64,000 bases of DNA from Ochotona curzoniae (Eukaryota > Chordata > Mammalia > Lagomorpha > Ochotonidae), in contig NW_024466399.1 of the NCBI RefSeq assembly GCF_017591425.1, positions 2,418,001-2,482,000 on the forward strand, written 5' to 3'. Below the pieces are notes generated by a model that had not been told where the DNA came from, searched no databases, and saw nothing but the letters and a program-made list of their open reading frames with translations. Numbering within the stretch: the stretch's first letter is position 1; each line of letters begins with the position of its first letter. A program made the position numbers and the translations under genes. Below, in pieces: positions 33,647 through 45,725 of the stretch.

Positions 33647-33951
33647 GGGCCCGGAGCGGTGGCACAAGTGGTTAAGGTCCTCCCCTTGCACGCCCGGGAT
33701 CCCATATGGGCGCCGGTTCTATCCCGGCAGCCCCGCTTCCCTTCCAGCTCCCTGCCTGTGGCCCGGGAAAGCGGTCGAGGACGGCCTTTGGGACCCTGCA
33801 CCCGCGTGGGAGATCTGGAAGAGGCTTCTGGCTTCGGATTGGCATAGTATCGGGCCGTTGCGCTCACTTGGGGAGTGAATCATCGGATGGAAGATCTTCC
33901 TCTCTGTCTCTCCTCTCTGTATATCCGCCTTTCCAATACAGAAAAAAAAAA
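33647..33951 (+). mobile_element. Young C-SINE, plus strand
   Basis: The best plus-strand copy: head GGGCCCGGAGCGGTGGCACA, GATCCCATATGGGCGCCGG, B box GGTTCTATCCC, body, CTTTCCAATACAG and an A tail of 13. A perfect 14-base target-site duplication AAAATGTTAGCTGA lies at 33633-33646 and 33952-33965. A deletion of about 8 bases (GACGGCCTTTGGG where relatives read GACGGCCCAAAGCCTTGGG) marks this copy. Confidence 0.97.
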
Positions 33952-33965
33952 AAAATGTTAGCTGA

Positions 33966-35734
33966 ACACAACTTGATCTCCCTAACATATGGGTACTCCA
34001 AATAGTAGAATACTTTGGAAAAAAAAAAAAAAACCTTAAATATGAAACCAGGAGATCAATAAAAATACAAGAGATGAAATGCATAGTAAGAACTTGAAAA
34101 TTCAAAACGCCTTTATAGTTAATTTGGCATCGAGTTTGCAGGGAAGTTACAGAGCATGGCAATGTGATGAGCTACATTCTTGTTGCCATGGATGAGGACA
34201 ATGCATTCTGGGACATTCTTCCTCTTCTACTTCAGTATGTGGGCTCTGAATATGCTTGCTGCTTCGTACCCAGGCTGACCCAATTGGAGGTTTCTTACCA
34301 GGTTCGCAATGGTATGTGGACATCTGAGATAAGATACTCTCTCACGCAGCGACCACCAGTGACACAGCTCCAGCCGCTATCCTGTCTGGCAGACTGACCC
34401 TTGTAATATTCATCCCTTTGCCGATTCCTCTAAGCCACTGTTCTTTCATTTAACCGAAGTGCAAAACCCAGCCATAGAGAAGCTGAATATGATTTAGCGT
34501 CTCCTGAAATACTGTTAAATCCTGCTATTAAAAACAGCAAAGCTTGGGGAATTTGTTCCACTCACCATCTTCAGTACTAACAACCTCACTCTGATGATGA
34601 ATAATTTCCACCAGTCATTTTCAACTCAACCCTTAATTACCTGTGGCACCAGCAAGCACTTCTTACTAGGTAAGTTTTATGATGAGTCAGAGTTGCCTAG
34701 ATAAAGTTCCCATCAGTTTTCTCACTGTCTACCTGAGCGGGCAAATGTTTGTCTCCCACCTCCCGATACTCAAAGTGCGTGTTGCCTTTCTTTCTGTCTC
34801 CTTGCGGACTTTAATCCGTGATGCATCGCTTTGCATCCACCACCAGTCTTCAAAGTTGAGCCTTCCCTGTGTGAGAAACAAAGAGTTCAGGTCTTGGTTT
34901 TGGCTAGGGCTTTCACACAAATCAGTCGTGAGTCTTCAAAGAGATTTATCCATCCACTTGGCTAGTGTTTTCAGATCTCCTGTTAGGATCTCACCAGTTA
35001 GGCATTGTGACATAGCCCTTACCCAGTAGGAAACGATACATTTAAATAAAAATCACATCACTGGATATGAACAGACAGAAACGATTCAGTTCACTATCCC
35101 CCTCCTCTCCATCTCCATCCTTTTATCTCCATCCTTTCACTGTTGGTGTAGAATTGGAAAACTCTTGGGAATTTGGGTGTGACCTGTGATACCAAAGCTG
35201 AACCAGGAAGCAAAAACTGAAGCGATGTGCTCAGAAACTATCAAGTGTGGGCCGAGAGGGTTAAAGAAAGCAGGGAAGGAGAGCCATGTCCACTTGACTG
35301 GTAGAAAAATGAGCACTTTCAGTACAACAAGAAGAGAGAAAAAGAGGTGACAAATAGAGAGAATAAGGAACATGTACAAAGATGATTTGGGGATAGTTTT
35401 ATTGCTTAATGGATGATGTATCCCTCCTCTCTAGTAGTTGCAAACCGTTAGACGATGTCTCTTTAAGGACAGATATTCGTTGAGTATTTATAACCTTTGA
35501 CATTGGGAGAGCTCTGTATCAGACCACAGAACCCATTATTTGGGGTTGTACAAGCATTAAGTTGTAACATTGGTGTATGTGATTCATAGAAAAGGGAAAG
35601 GAATATTAAACGCAAATGCAGGTTTCCAAATCAAGACCACAAGTCAGGACCGTGGTCTCCCAGGCACCAGCATTCAACCTGGAAAAGAACAGGATGCCAC
35701 AAGGAAAATTCTTTATGTGAAATCACTACTTCAC
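33966..35734. other. Unique sequence
   Basis: No gene or repeat recognised. Open frames at 34164-34397 and 34679-35029 (77 and 116 codons) have no recognisable domain. A small direct repeat (ATCTCCATCCTTT) lies near 35110-35140. Confidence 0.5.
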
Positions 35735-35990
35735 ACTGCTAACAAAATACCACAGACTGGGCAAGTTACAGAAAACAAAATGTTTATTTTGGCTTATTGG
35801 TGTGATCCAAGTGGATTCGATGATGGCATTGCTGGAAGAGTCCTGAGATGGTGAAGGGTTCCTCATGGCAAGAAACCTGAAGTTTGGGTGTGGACTCTCC
35901 CTTTCCACACAAATCCAGCAGCACTCCATCACCAGGGAAGGGTTCCCGCTCTGGTGACCTCGTCTAATCCTGAACACCACAGTCAAAGTA
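35735..35990 (-). mobile_element. Ancient LTR-like repeat (probably MaLR)
   Basis: GCTAACAAAATACCACAGAC, TGGGCAAGTTACAGAAAACA and ATGTTTATTTTGGC followed by TGATGGCATTGCTGGAAGAG form the reversed 3' half typical of MaLR-type LTRs ('tgctataacaaaataccacagactgg'). Family assigned from memory. Confidence 0.55.
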
Positions 35991-36149
35991 GGCTTTCTTC
36001 TTAAGACTTTGCAACAGGGATTTCAACAGCAGTGTTTGGATACGACACAAGATATTCAAAGTACAGGACTCCCTATGCCTAACTCATAAAATGAGAGCGA
36101 TTCTAATTATTTCTAATTATTATTATTATTATCTTGTAATTTCATGTGA

Positions 36150-36340
36150 GAGTCACTGAGAAACTGACATAAAAAGAACTTGTTTGACACTTCCAGAACA
36201 TTAGGTACCAGACACTGGTCTCAGTACCTCATATACAATGAATCACTTGACTCCAGTGCCAGATGAGGAATCTAGCTGGCTGAAACTGGGAATCAAACCC
36301 ACGCAAAGGTGATACAGCTGCTATATGCTCAAATATCATA
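36150..36340 (+). repeat. MIR fragment
   Basis: GACACTGGTCTCAGTACCTC, a diverged 'gatgaggaa' segment, and CTGGGAATCAAACCCACGC match MIR in order. An ancient mammalian SINE, strongly degraded. Confidence 0.5.
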
Positions 36341-36419
36341 TTGTCATGTCTCCCTTTGGCAAAGTAGCTGAGACATATTAAAACTTCCAAAAAGCATAAG
36401 TGATCACCATCTTCTGACT

Positions 36420-36700
36420 TTTTTGGGTTGCCTTTTATTATGATTATTTTCTATAACATAGTCTTGTAGATGTGGGGATCTCCCCCTCCTCAACCCATCT
36501 TTTTCTCCTCTTTTTTCCCTCGCATCATTTCCTCCCATATATTACCGTAGTATAGTTCATTAGCAGCAGTTACACGTTTCACCTTCAACCATTGAAGTGT
36601 GACATAGCATTGTTAACCTCCAAAATGTAAGATGCCCAAGCGTCTTCCCCATTATCCTCCAATCCTTCCTTAATCTTAGATGCCTTCTTTTAGCTATCCT
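36420..36700 (-). mobile_element. Lagomorph L1 3'UTR fragment, minus strand
   Basis: TTTTATTATGATTATTTTC, GGGGATCTCCCCCTCCTC and ATTACCGTAGTATAGTTCAT parallel the blocks of the L1 3'UTR at 51600-51730 (TTTTATTATTATC, CCCTGGGGTTTCCC, ATTACTATAGTATAGTTC). Diverged. Confidence 0.5.
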
Positions 36701-36799
36701 ATGACTATGCTTCCAGTTACAAGTTCTTAAAGAATTATGTATATAAACAATCTTTACTTGGCCCAGTCCTATTTATATTTTAATTTATCTGTATTGCGT

Positions 36800-37690
36800 T
36801 GACACTCATGTAATGTACAATTAATCATCTTAAAGTGAGAAGTTCAGCTACATATCATGCATTTGCAGTTTTGCATAAACACCATCTTTATGTAGTTTCA
36901 AACTATTTTCATCAAGACCAAATAAAATCCTGTACTGATTAAGCAACTTCTCCCTATTTCTCCATCTCACTGGTCCCTGATAACTTCCAATTTGTTCTCT
37001 GTTTCTATAAATTTACCTGCAGATGTACCTAGCCTGAATATTTCACTGAAGTATAATCATACAATGTTGCTACTTTGTGTTCCAGTTCTTTAATTTGGCA
37101 TTTGTGCTGCATAGCTTCACTTACTTGGTAGCATGTATCATTACTGTATTACTTTTCACTACTAAATGGCATTTCGTTGTATGAATATATCGTTGTTTGT
37201 CTAAGCATTCGTCTGTGGATGGACATGTGGTTTGCTTCCATCTTTCAATTACTATAAATTATAGTGTTGGGATATTAATAAATGCTTATTAATTAATTTT
37301 AGTTCATTAATCTGGATTACCAGATTAAACTTTTTTGAGGAAACTTAGGATGCATTTTTACAAGTGCTGAGCCATTTTACATGTCCATCAGGAGTTATGA
37401 GGGTTGACATGTCTCTATAGTTTCATCAAAGTTTCTTATTATGACCATTCTAGTAGGTAGGAAGTGACATCTAATTGCAGTCTTTTTTATTTGCAGTCCT
37501 TTGAGGCTAATGATAATGACCATCTTCTGATACCCTATGGTGGCCAGTTTACATCTTTGGAAAAATCTCTACTGCTAAAGTGCTTTGCCCATTTTTTAAA
37601 CTCAGTTACTTACCTTTCTGTCGCTGAACTGTGATGGATCTTTATGAATTGTACGTTTTGATTCCTTATCACACACGTAATTTAAAAATA
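36800..37690 (-). mobile_element. Ancient L1 3' end, minus strand
   Basis: CATGTAATGTACAATTAATC, AACTTCCAATTTGTTCTC, AATGGCATTTCGTTGTATGA, GACCATTCTAGTAGGTAGG and TTTGCCCATTTTTTAAACTC are reversed 3'UTR and ORF2 3'-end landmarks. The adjacent element at 37800 repeats the same L1 region, so two separate insertions are involved. Confidence 0.75.
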
Positions 37691-37799
37691 TTTCCCTTTT
37701 TACACTATTTAATCAAGTTCTTTTTATTTGCTTTTGTATGTTTCTTTTTTGTTCTGTATGTTTTTCTAAATTTTAGTTTTAATTTCCTGTATTAAGGAA

Positions 37800-39230
37800 T
37801 AAACTTGTAGAATTTCTCTTTCCGTATCTGACTTATTTCCCTCAATCCCATGCCTTCCAGTTGTAACCATTTTGCTGAAAAGAATAGAATTTCACACTTT
37901 TTATAGCTGAATGATATTCCACTGTGCATGCTTGTGGCGTTTTCTTCATCCACCAAATAAGGGACTCCTCGATAAACTGTGCTGCTGTCAACACGATGGC
38001 GCGGGCATTACTTTGATAAACGGTGCTTAAGTCTTTTGGATAAATACCCAGTAGTGGGTTTGCTGAATCGTATGACAAATTTGATTTTGGTTTTTAAAGG
38101 GATCCCCACACTGATTTGCACAGTAGCTGCCCTAACTGACATTCCATCATCCATGTATCAACATTCCCCTTTTCTCCACAGGCACATCACCGCGTGTTAC
38201 CCTGTGGGTTTTGTATTTTAGCCATTCATTGTATTTCCCTGATGGCTAGTGATGTTGAACAGGAAGCGATATTTATTGGCCATTTGTTTTTATTTTTTAT
38301 GAGAACTCTATTGAATTTCTGTGCCTGTCTCTCAGCTGGATTGGTAGGGATTTTTGTTGTTGTTGTTGTTCTGATTGAGTTCTTAAGTTGCGGATATCTT
38401 TGAGATGAACAATCCTTTGTCAGATAAGTTGGTTTGCAAACATTTTTTCCCATTCTGTTGGATAGGATTCATCTGATAACATTTCTTTGCTGTGCAAAAG
38501 CTTTGGCATTTGGTATAGTCCTATTTGTTTAGTTTTCTTTTGCTACCCATGTTTTGGGCAGTCTTGCACAAGGAGTTGTCTGCTATACAAATGTCTTGGA
38601 GTATTCCTCCTACGTTTTCTTCCAGAAACTGTATAGCCTCAGATTGTCAATGCAGGTCTTTGATTCGTCTACAGTTGATGTTTTATATGGTTAGAGGTAT
38701 GTCTTTAATTTCATTCACGTACATACATCAGGCTTTGTCACCACCATTCATTGCAGACATGATCCTTGCTCCACTGTATGTTCTGAGCGCTTGGATCAAA
38801 CCTCAAATGGCTATGTGTGTGTGGAATTATTTCTAGGGTAGTTATTCTTTTTCATTGTTGTATTATAGTTTTTATGCCAATACCATATTGTTTAAATGAC
38901 TATAGCTTTGTAGTATGCTCAAGGCAGGTATCCTGTTGCTTCCAGCTTGGTTTTTTCTTTTTTGGGATTATCCTGGCTGTTCCAGGACTTTTTTGACTCC
39001 ATATGGATTTTAAGATTGATTTTCCTAATTCTGTAAAAAAAAATGTTACTGATATTTTGGTAAGGATTGCATTGAATCTGTACATTGTTTTAAGGAGGAT
39101 AGACAATTAAATGATATTGATTCTTCTGATCCATGATCAAGAAATACCTTTCCATTTTCTTTGTCCTGATTTCAATATCTGATAGTTTTCCTGGTGGAGA
39201 TCTCGCACTTGTTCACGTAATAACCGCATT
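37800..39230 (-). pseudogene. L1 ORF2 3' half remnant, minus strand
   Basis: Minus-strand frames carry familiar ORF2 pieces: PLLGIYPKDL (frame 38078 to 37842) with a later YHSAIK, an SLAIREIQ region ending the frame at 38453-38226, and YRFNAILTKISVTFFFTELG (frame 39106-38900). These are the region after the reverse transcriptase and the Cys-rich C-terminal half. Frameshifts and stops are frequent, so it is non-functional. It is the best preserved ORF2 in the window. Confidence 0.88.
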
Positions 39231-39239
39231 CCATTTGAA

Positions 39240-39405
39240 AGTTAATATTACACAAAGAGAGGAAGGGTAAGAGGGATGGAAAGAGGATGAGTGAGAGAGT
39301 CCCCATGTGGCTGAAATGGTTTTAATAGATGGTTACAATGGCCAGGGCAGGGCCTGGTCAAAGCCAGGAGCTTTTCTACAGCCCCCATGGCTTTCTGAAT
39401 TGATT
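39240..39405 (-). mobile_element. Old C-SINE fragment
   Basis: A GA-rich block, AATGGCCAGGGCAGGGCC and TCAAAGCCAGGAGCTTTTC place this as the tail half of an old minus-strand SINE within the L1 region. Confidence 0.55.
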
Positions 39406-39439
39406 AATTGATTCAAACATCTTTTTTTGGTGCAGTGTT

Positions 39440-39692
39440 TGAATTTTTCTGTGTAAAACATCATGTGTACCATCTCTACTTTCAGATCAAGGATGGTCTC
39501 CTGATGAAACTGTTGAATTTATCTTAACAGTAAGATGCTGGACTCTGCATGGTCCATGCCTGCAATGATGGAATTATGCCTATTTATGAGCTATACTACT
39601 GTAATAATATGGAGGATATCAATATAGTGGGAGGGAGTTAGAGGAATCCCAGAGCCTATGGAACTGTGTCATAAAATAAAATTTAAAAAACC
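39440..39692 (+). mobile_element. L1 3'UTR with A-rich tail, plus strand
   Basis: TCAGATCAAGGATGGTCTCC, TGATGAAACTGTTG, AGTAAGATGCTGGACTC, TATACTACTGTAATAATATG and CCTATGGAACTGTGTCATAA, then AAATAAAATTTAAAAAA. This is a 5'-truncated lagomorph L1 inserted opposite to the surrounding older L1. Confidence 0.75.
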
Positions 39693-39781
39693 ATGTCAGT
39701 TGCAAGCATAGATAATTTCACTTTATGGTTTCCAATTCTGATGCTCTGTATTCATTTCTCCTTTCTAAATGCTCCTTCTTT

Positions 39782-40105
39782 TACTTTTGAAGATTTATTT
39801 TATTTTCTATTGTAAAGCCAGATGTACAGAGAGGCGTCGAGACAGAGAGGAAGATGTTCTGTCTACTGATTAAGTCCCCAAGTGGTTGGGATGGCTGGAG
39901 CTGCACTGATCTGAAACCAGGAGCCAGAAACCTCTTCTGGATCTCCCACTCAGGTGCAGGTCCCAAGGCTTTGGGCCGTCCTCGACTGCTTTCCCAGGCC
40001 ACAAGCAGGGAGGTGGATGGAAAGTGGGACACGAACTGGTACCCATATGGGATTCCAGCGCATGCGAGGTGAGGACTTTAGCTGCTAGATTACTGTGCTG
40101 GGCCC
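39782..40105 (-). mobile_element. C-SINE inside L1, minus strand
   Basis: A full-length copy of intermediate age (GAAGATTTATTTTATTTTC, CAGATGTACAGAGAGGCG, TCTGAAACCAGGAGCCAG, CACTCAGGTGCAGG). It is flanked by CTAAATGCTCCTTCTTT (39765-39781) and CTAAATGCTTTTTCTTT (40106-40122), a 17-base target-site duplication with two changes. Confidence 0.93.
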
Positions 40106-40124
40106 CTAAATGCTTTTTCTTTCT

Positions 40125-40900
40125 AATGTTTACTGTGTTGAGTAAGAGTGGTTAAGGTGGACATCCTTGCCTTGACATAGATCAAATGCCCTTTGTTTTC
40201 CATTGTGTTAATGTGATCCATGATATTGGTTTGAGAAAATTGAGCAATCCTTGTGTTTCTCAGGAAGCCTCACTTTATCATTATGTTTGGTCTTTCTCAT
40301 GTAGTTGCAGGTTTGTGTTGCTAGTTTTTGGTTGAGAATTTTTGCCCATTAGATGCTCATTAAGTGTGTAGGTCTGTGGTTTTATTTTTGTTTCCTGTCT
40401 GTTTTGATTTGGAGTTAAATTAACTCTGGTCCCATAAAAATATTTTGCAAAAGTTTCATTCCTGTCAATATCATATAGTTTGGAAGTATTGGAGTTACTT
40501 CCTTGTCTTACAGAATTCTGATCTTTTGAATTTTGTAGAATTCATTTGCTCAGCAGTATTTCATCTCCAGTATATCTTTATTGATTTTTACTTTATTTTT
40601 CTTTGTCTGAATGATCTGTTCATTGACAAGAGTGAGTTGTTCAAGTCACCCAGTATTGTTGTATGAATGTCCAATAATATTTATTTTCTGTATATATTGG
40701 GTGAGCTAATGTTGGGCGCACATATGTTCATGACTGATGTCCTTGAGAAATTGAACCTTTTATCAAACATGATGTCCTTCTTTAAGTCTTATCTTTTTTA
40801 ACAATTTTTAATTTGAAGTCTGTTTGATACAGGATAGCTTTTTTTTTTTTTTTACCACCTTTCTGGTGTATTTTCTTCCAACCTTTCACTTACACTCTGT
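40125..40900 (-). mobile_element. Ancient L1 ORF2 fragment, minus strand
   Basis: Reversed ORF2 landmarks: GTGGACATCCTTGCCTTGAC, CCTGTCAATATCATATAG, AGTCACCCAGTATTGTTGTA, GATGTCCTTCTTTAAGTC and AAGTCTGTTTGATACAGGAT. It continues the L1 region interrupted by the SINE at 39782-40105, though pieces from different parts of ORF2 are joined. Confidence 0.65.
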
Positions 40901-42034
40901 GCGTAGTTTTGTTTATGATGGGAGTTTCTTGAGGGGATGTACAGTGATATCTCAAGATGTCTGAAGAGAGTATAACCACACTAAATTTAGCAGTTTTGAG
41001 ATTTGAACAAAGGAAGTGCTATGTTCCCTGAATCTAACTGGCAGAGACTTTTGGTAAGAAAGTGAGAACAGCAACAGTGAGGATGTGATGGGACAATAAG
41101 AGAAAAGACAGGGCACTGATACGGCAACATTTGCCAGCTGTGCACCACAATGTCACCACCCCAAGGTAGGAAGAAATTGTCACACATCCTACCACTTGCA
41201 GTTTTAGCCGAAAGGACATTCCATAGTCACCCACTGATTTTTACTTCAGCTTGGAAAGCTGACTGGGTCTGAAAAAGTTGTAGTCTTAGAGAAGTTATGT
41301 TACTCCTTTGCTCTCCCACACTTGCACAGAATGCCATACTTAGCAGCAACAAATCAAGTCACGTGGCACACCTCTAGTTTTGTAGTCAGGGTCAGGGCAA
41401 TGTATGCGGTGATGAACAGAACCCCTGCATCTTGCAACTGTGGGAACCTTTGTGAATTAACCCCCCAGCCCTGTACATGAACAGGGAATATCCGTGTTAG
41501 CTTTTAACACCATAGGCAAAGTTATTACACACATATGTGCATCTAGGCCGGTATGTAAAATACTGATTTTATATATATGCATAAACTGTATGCTATATAA
41601 ATTTGAGTACTTAACTATAAACAAAGAAATGAAAATGTCTTTATAAAATTACAGTTTTGAACTTACTTTCAGTGGATATAAGTTTGCAGAATGATGACAT
41701 TTTCCCCTCGTTTTTTAAATGTTGGGTTTAACATATTCTTATTTACAACATAATTAAAAGTTTAAAGGCTCTACTAAATTAAAATACTCAATAAATAAAA
41801 AACCAGGAAGACCACAGTCCAGCCGAAATTAGGCACCATTTACAAGCAGTAATTCAATTGAAACATAGTTAAAATTGTCACAAATAATCAAAACTATGGT
41901 AGTAGATAATTCTAATCAATTTATTTGACTTAAATGTAAGACAAAATTAAACAAAACATCATTGTATTTGTAGTAAGACTTATCAAACTGATGGCTGCAG
42001 TTCTTGAGTCCCTGTTACTCAAATGGAAAACTTA
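40901..42034. other. Unique sequence
   Basis: No gene or repeat recognised; open frames at most 66 codons. Confidence 0.5.
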
Positions 42035-42125
42035 GAGTCATTTTCAGGCTCCTGGCTTCTGCTGGCCCAGAAATCCTTTTCTTTCTCTTTCTCTGCCTTT
42101 CAAAGGAAAAAAAAAAAAGAAACAT
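42035..42125 (+). mobile_element. C-SINE 3' end scrap
   Basis: AGGCTCCTGGCTTCTGCTGG, CTTTCTCTTTCTCTGCCTTTC and an A run: the last third of a plus-strand C-SINE. Confidence 0.6.
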
Positions 42126-42879
42126 TATGAAAGATATAAGAGTAGGCATCATATTCCAATTTAGTCTAGGACAACTGTGATGTCCCCAGTCAGACAACAC
42201 ACAGATATACACACAGAAAAAATGGTAAGTCAACATTCATAGTAAAGTTAGATATAAATAAATCCTCTAGAAAATACTAAAGAATGTGCTCGTGTCCATG
42301 ATTAGAGTGCATTAGTAAGACAGTTATTTTGATGGGATTAAATAGCGAGTGCACAGATCAGGCACGTTGGAGTGTCTTCAATAAGAAAGCCTTCTACAGA
42401 AGGGTGAGTCACAAAAGACAGAAGTGGTAACTGCAAGTTTACGGTTCAAGTGATTGTAGTCACACCTGATTCAGTTGATTGTGCACATTTCATAGATTGA
42501 ACAACACGGTTGAGAAAGACTAAGGCACTTGGCCAACGTAATACATGTATTAATGGGACTTCTATGATACTCACGAAAAACAGGGAGAGGACCCAACAAA
42601 TGTGAAGGCTCCAAGAAGCTGGAAAATCCAGTGAGATAATGTCTCCTGAAGGATTGTGGCTTTACTGCTACCTGGATTTTTAGCCAACGAGACCCAGCCC
42701 TTATCCATGAAAGAAAATCGCTGTCTTTTAATTCGCTCATTTTTGTTTGTGTGTTTCAGCAATTTGCTACATCAGTAATAGGAAAATAGGTTAGGAGCCA
42801 AGAAATTATTTCAGGCAAAGGGAAAGCCTAATCAGATGCCTTGCTTTTTTTTTTTTTTTGGTTTGTTTGTTTGTTTTGA
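42126..42879. other. Unique sequence
   Basis: Nothing recognised except a T run at about 42845-42862 followed by (GTTT)n, possibly the tail of the next SINE. Confidence 0.45.
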
Positions 42880-43165
42880 GGAAGTGGCTTCAAAAGGCAG
42901 TGAGATCATTTATAAGGTAGGGGCAGTGTGACCTTCATGAAGAGCTGGGAACTACAAGCTTAGTCCCGGTACACTAGCAGTGACTGAAGCTGGCCTGTGT
43001 CAAGCGCTTGAATCAGACTCACAACCCAGGTCTACCACATTGCTGCCAAAAACTCATTGACTTGAGCCATTTCCATTGCCTTTTAAGCTCTGCATCAGCA
43101 GGAAGCTGAAGCCAGCATCTGGAGGCAGGTGTCAAACCCAAGTATTTTGACCCATGTCATCATGT
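42880..43165 (-). mobile_element. Old C-SINE, minus strand
   Basis: AGCTGGGAACTACAAGC, CTTGAGCCATTTCCATTGCC, CTGCATCAGCAGGAAGCTGA and GGTGTCAAACCCAAGTATTT follow the body and B-box complement of older lagomorph SINEs. Confidence 0.6.
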
Positions 43166-43909
43166 AAATTTTAAATGCCTACTTTACCTATTTTAATACT
43201 CACAAATCCCTTGCTCAGTCTTTCTAGTTCTTCACATCCTTGAAAGGACTTTGCTATGTATTTCATCATTCTGATTGTGGCAATCTATGCTAATGTGACT
43301 CTCCTTTACGCTGTTTTTGTAGGCTTTCATTCAGACTGAATTTTCCCTAATGTGTTGTTTTCCTTTTGACCTTGTGTCCCAATCAGGGCAGACACTGTCC
43401 CCAGGGCAGACACTGTGCCATTTCCATCTTGTCACCCTGGAGCTAAAGATGGCCCTTATCACACACTGGATATTAAAAAAAAATAATAGTTGACTGAATG
43501 AATAAACAGGTAAAATTCAAGATTAATACAAGCTAAACATGTGTCTTTTGCTAATGATCTGATGCTGACATCGCACTTCGGGCCTGACTGCAAAGGATAA
43601 TTGAACCCCTTTACTAGGGGTGCCAAAAACAAATTGCTGCTCAAATCAAGTTAGTTGATATTGGCAGAGAATTCCCAGCCGTATCCAAATAGACAATATA
43701 AAGCAACACGTTAAGAGCACTCATCTAGGTATGTGAGGGTAGTGGAATGCGCCACTGGGTCAACCCAGTGGGTTTGTCTGTATGCTGTTCTTTCCAAGGC
43801 AGTTTTAGTGGAAAAGAACAACGAATAACTCCCATGTCAGTTTCTCTTTGATTTGCCTTTTAGTCAACACCACTAGCCGTAAATTGTTTCTTCTGAATGT
43901 TGTTTGTCT
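43166..43909. other. Unique sequence
   Basis: A small tandem repeat (CAGGGCAGACACTGT, two copies) lies at 43384-43418; no gene recognised. Confidence 0.5.
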
Positions 43910-44110
43910 TCATTTTATGTGAAATGCAGAGAGAGCAGGATGGAAATAGAAAGATATCTTCTAACCAGAAATTCACTCTTCAAATGCCTGCAACTACAGT
44001 GGCTGGGTGAGGTTAATGTTAGGATCTAGGCATTTAAATCAAATCCTTGCCTGTGGGTGACAGCATCCCAAAGACTTGAGCCATCACTACTGTCTTTTAG
44101 CATGCACATT
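43910..44110 (-). mobile_element. Old C-SINE fragment
   Basis: CAGAGAGAGCAGGATGG, AGATATCTTCTAACCAGAAA, TTCAAATGCCTGCAACTAC and GACTTGAGCCATCACTACTG follow the tail-half order of an old SINE. Strongly diverged. Confidence 0.55.
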
Positions 44111-44769
44111 CGGATGCACAAATATGTAAAAGCTGATTAGAATACAAGATCATCTCAATGAACAATTTGTCATCTGACCCCAGGAATTTTAAACTTGGTT
44201 TTTTCTTTTGATCAAAACCACAGATATTTATAATGCTTGGTTTGTGTGTGTGTGTGTGTGTGTGTGCTTAGGCTTTGGCTAAAACTCCAAAGGAACTGAG
44301 CATTGTAGGAGAAAATATTTGACATATTAACAATTATTTTAAGTTTCACAATTTTTACTACTATATGAATTAAGGTTTCACAGAATCACATCTTTGCATT
44401 TACTCCCTTAGTTTTTTTGTTTTTTGTTTTTTTTTACAGAATAACCCTTATAGAACTATCATTAACAAATATTCCTTTTGACCAAATGTCAGCATAAAAA
44501 TAAAGAGCTTGGAATTTTTTTCTTAAACGTTGAAGCTGCTTGTGACACACCGAAAATGTTACTCCTTCTGTGACAGAGAAGTTTGTATGGAACATTTATA
44601 TGTCAAGAAAAAGAAAGTTCATCTTGTCAGAAACCAGTAATCTACGATTTATCAAATAATTCAAATCATGTTGTACATTGCTTTTCTGTAGTTCAGAAAT
44701 AATTTGGAACTTCAAGGGCAATTTTATTTCATCTGGCACTTGTGGTAAAATTCACTCTAATGTATTCTT
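44111..44769. other. Unique sequence with (TG)12
   Basis: A TG run lies at 44243-44266 and T-rich sequence at about 44411-44437. No gene recognised. Confidence 0.55.
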
Positions 44770-44905
44770 TTTTAAAGATTTATTTATCTTTATTGGAAAG
44801 ACAGATACACACAGAGGAGGAGGGAGAGACACAGAGAGAAAGCTCTTCTGTCCAATGATTCACTTCCCAAGTAGCCGCAACTGCTGGAGCTGAGCCGATC
44901 CAAGG
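44770..44905 (-). mobile_element. C-SINE, head half missing
   Basis: A clear tail complement (AAAGATTTATTTATCTTTATT), GGAAAGACAGATACACACAG, CTTCTGTCCAATGATTCACT and GCTGAGCCGATCCAAGG, then an abrupt end. A 5'-truncated insertion, or cut by a later event. Confidence 0.85.
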
Positions 44906-45399
44906 TCAGTGAGCCTTGGCTGCACGTGGTGGCTGATATGATGTACAACAGGTGCAGTAGCTCTCTGATGCCGCTGAGATTGACTGAGCTATATCCCACC
45001 AGTGAAATAATCCCAGGCATGTGAGAACTGGAGTTCATCCATGGCCCGCGGGCTACAGTTTTGTTTCAGGTGATCAACACAGGAACGCCATTTTTGCCCA
45101 AGGAAACGGTCCTTATTTTTTCATGTCAATTGAAGATGCTGTGGTGGGTCAGACTGGGTTCGTGACTATAGCATTTCCCCTTATCATGGACGACTTTTTG
45201 TGCCTTTTCTGCCTCATTGCAGAGTCTGAGTTCAACCCAGAGTGGAGAGCTAGTCTGGAGCCATGCAGGCTCCACGGTCAAGAGCTCATCCACAACAAGA
45301 GTGCAAGAGCAAGAGAATGCTTGATTTTTCCAAAGTTGCGTTACTGTTGACTACATCTGATTGAGGTTTAAGTCCCATACTTGCTGTGCTGTACTTTGA
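44906..45399. other. Unrecognised moderately GC-rich stretch
   Basis: GC content is visibly higher than in the neighbouring DNA. The 109-codon frame at 45021-45350 has no domain that I recognise and lacks exon context. It could be a decayed repeat of unknown family. Confidence 0.4.
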
Positions 45400-45725
45400 A
45401 CAGTCAGCCAAAATTCACGTGTTGAAATGTAATCCCCATTGGTGCATCAGAATACTAACCAACGGTATTGAGAAGCACAGTATTTGGGGAATGATTTGGA
45501 TAAGGCCATTGCACTGGTTTCCCGGGGTGAGTCCTGGTGGCTTTCTAAGAGGTAGAGAGAGAGGAGACAACGTCACACATGCCTTGGTGTTGCCCAGGAC
45601 TCTATCAGAAATAACAGAGATGTGGGTTCATGTTCGAGCCCTGAACTATGGGGTAAATAAGCCTCATTCCTTTATGAAGGAACTCTTCCTAGATATTTTG
45701 TTGTAAAGGAAAACGAACTAGCAAT
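45400..45725 (+). mobile_element. MaLR-type LTR remnant
   Basis: CCAAAATTCACGTGTTGAAA and AATCCCCATTGGTGC at the start, GGGTAAATAAGCCTCATTCC and TTTTGTTGTAAAGGAAAACG at the end. These match the ends of MaLR LTRs ('aaaattcatgttgaaat...ccccaatg' and 'aataaacctcttt...'). An ancient solo LTR. The 106-codon frame is LTR sequence. Confidence 0.65.

Noticed and set aside
37842..39106. Possible functional L1 ORF2
   Set aside because: Recognisable ORF2 pieces are spread over several frames with many stops, and only the 3' half is present.
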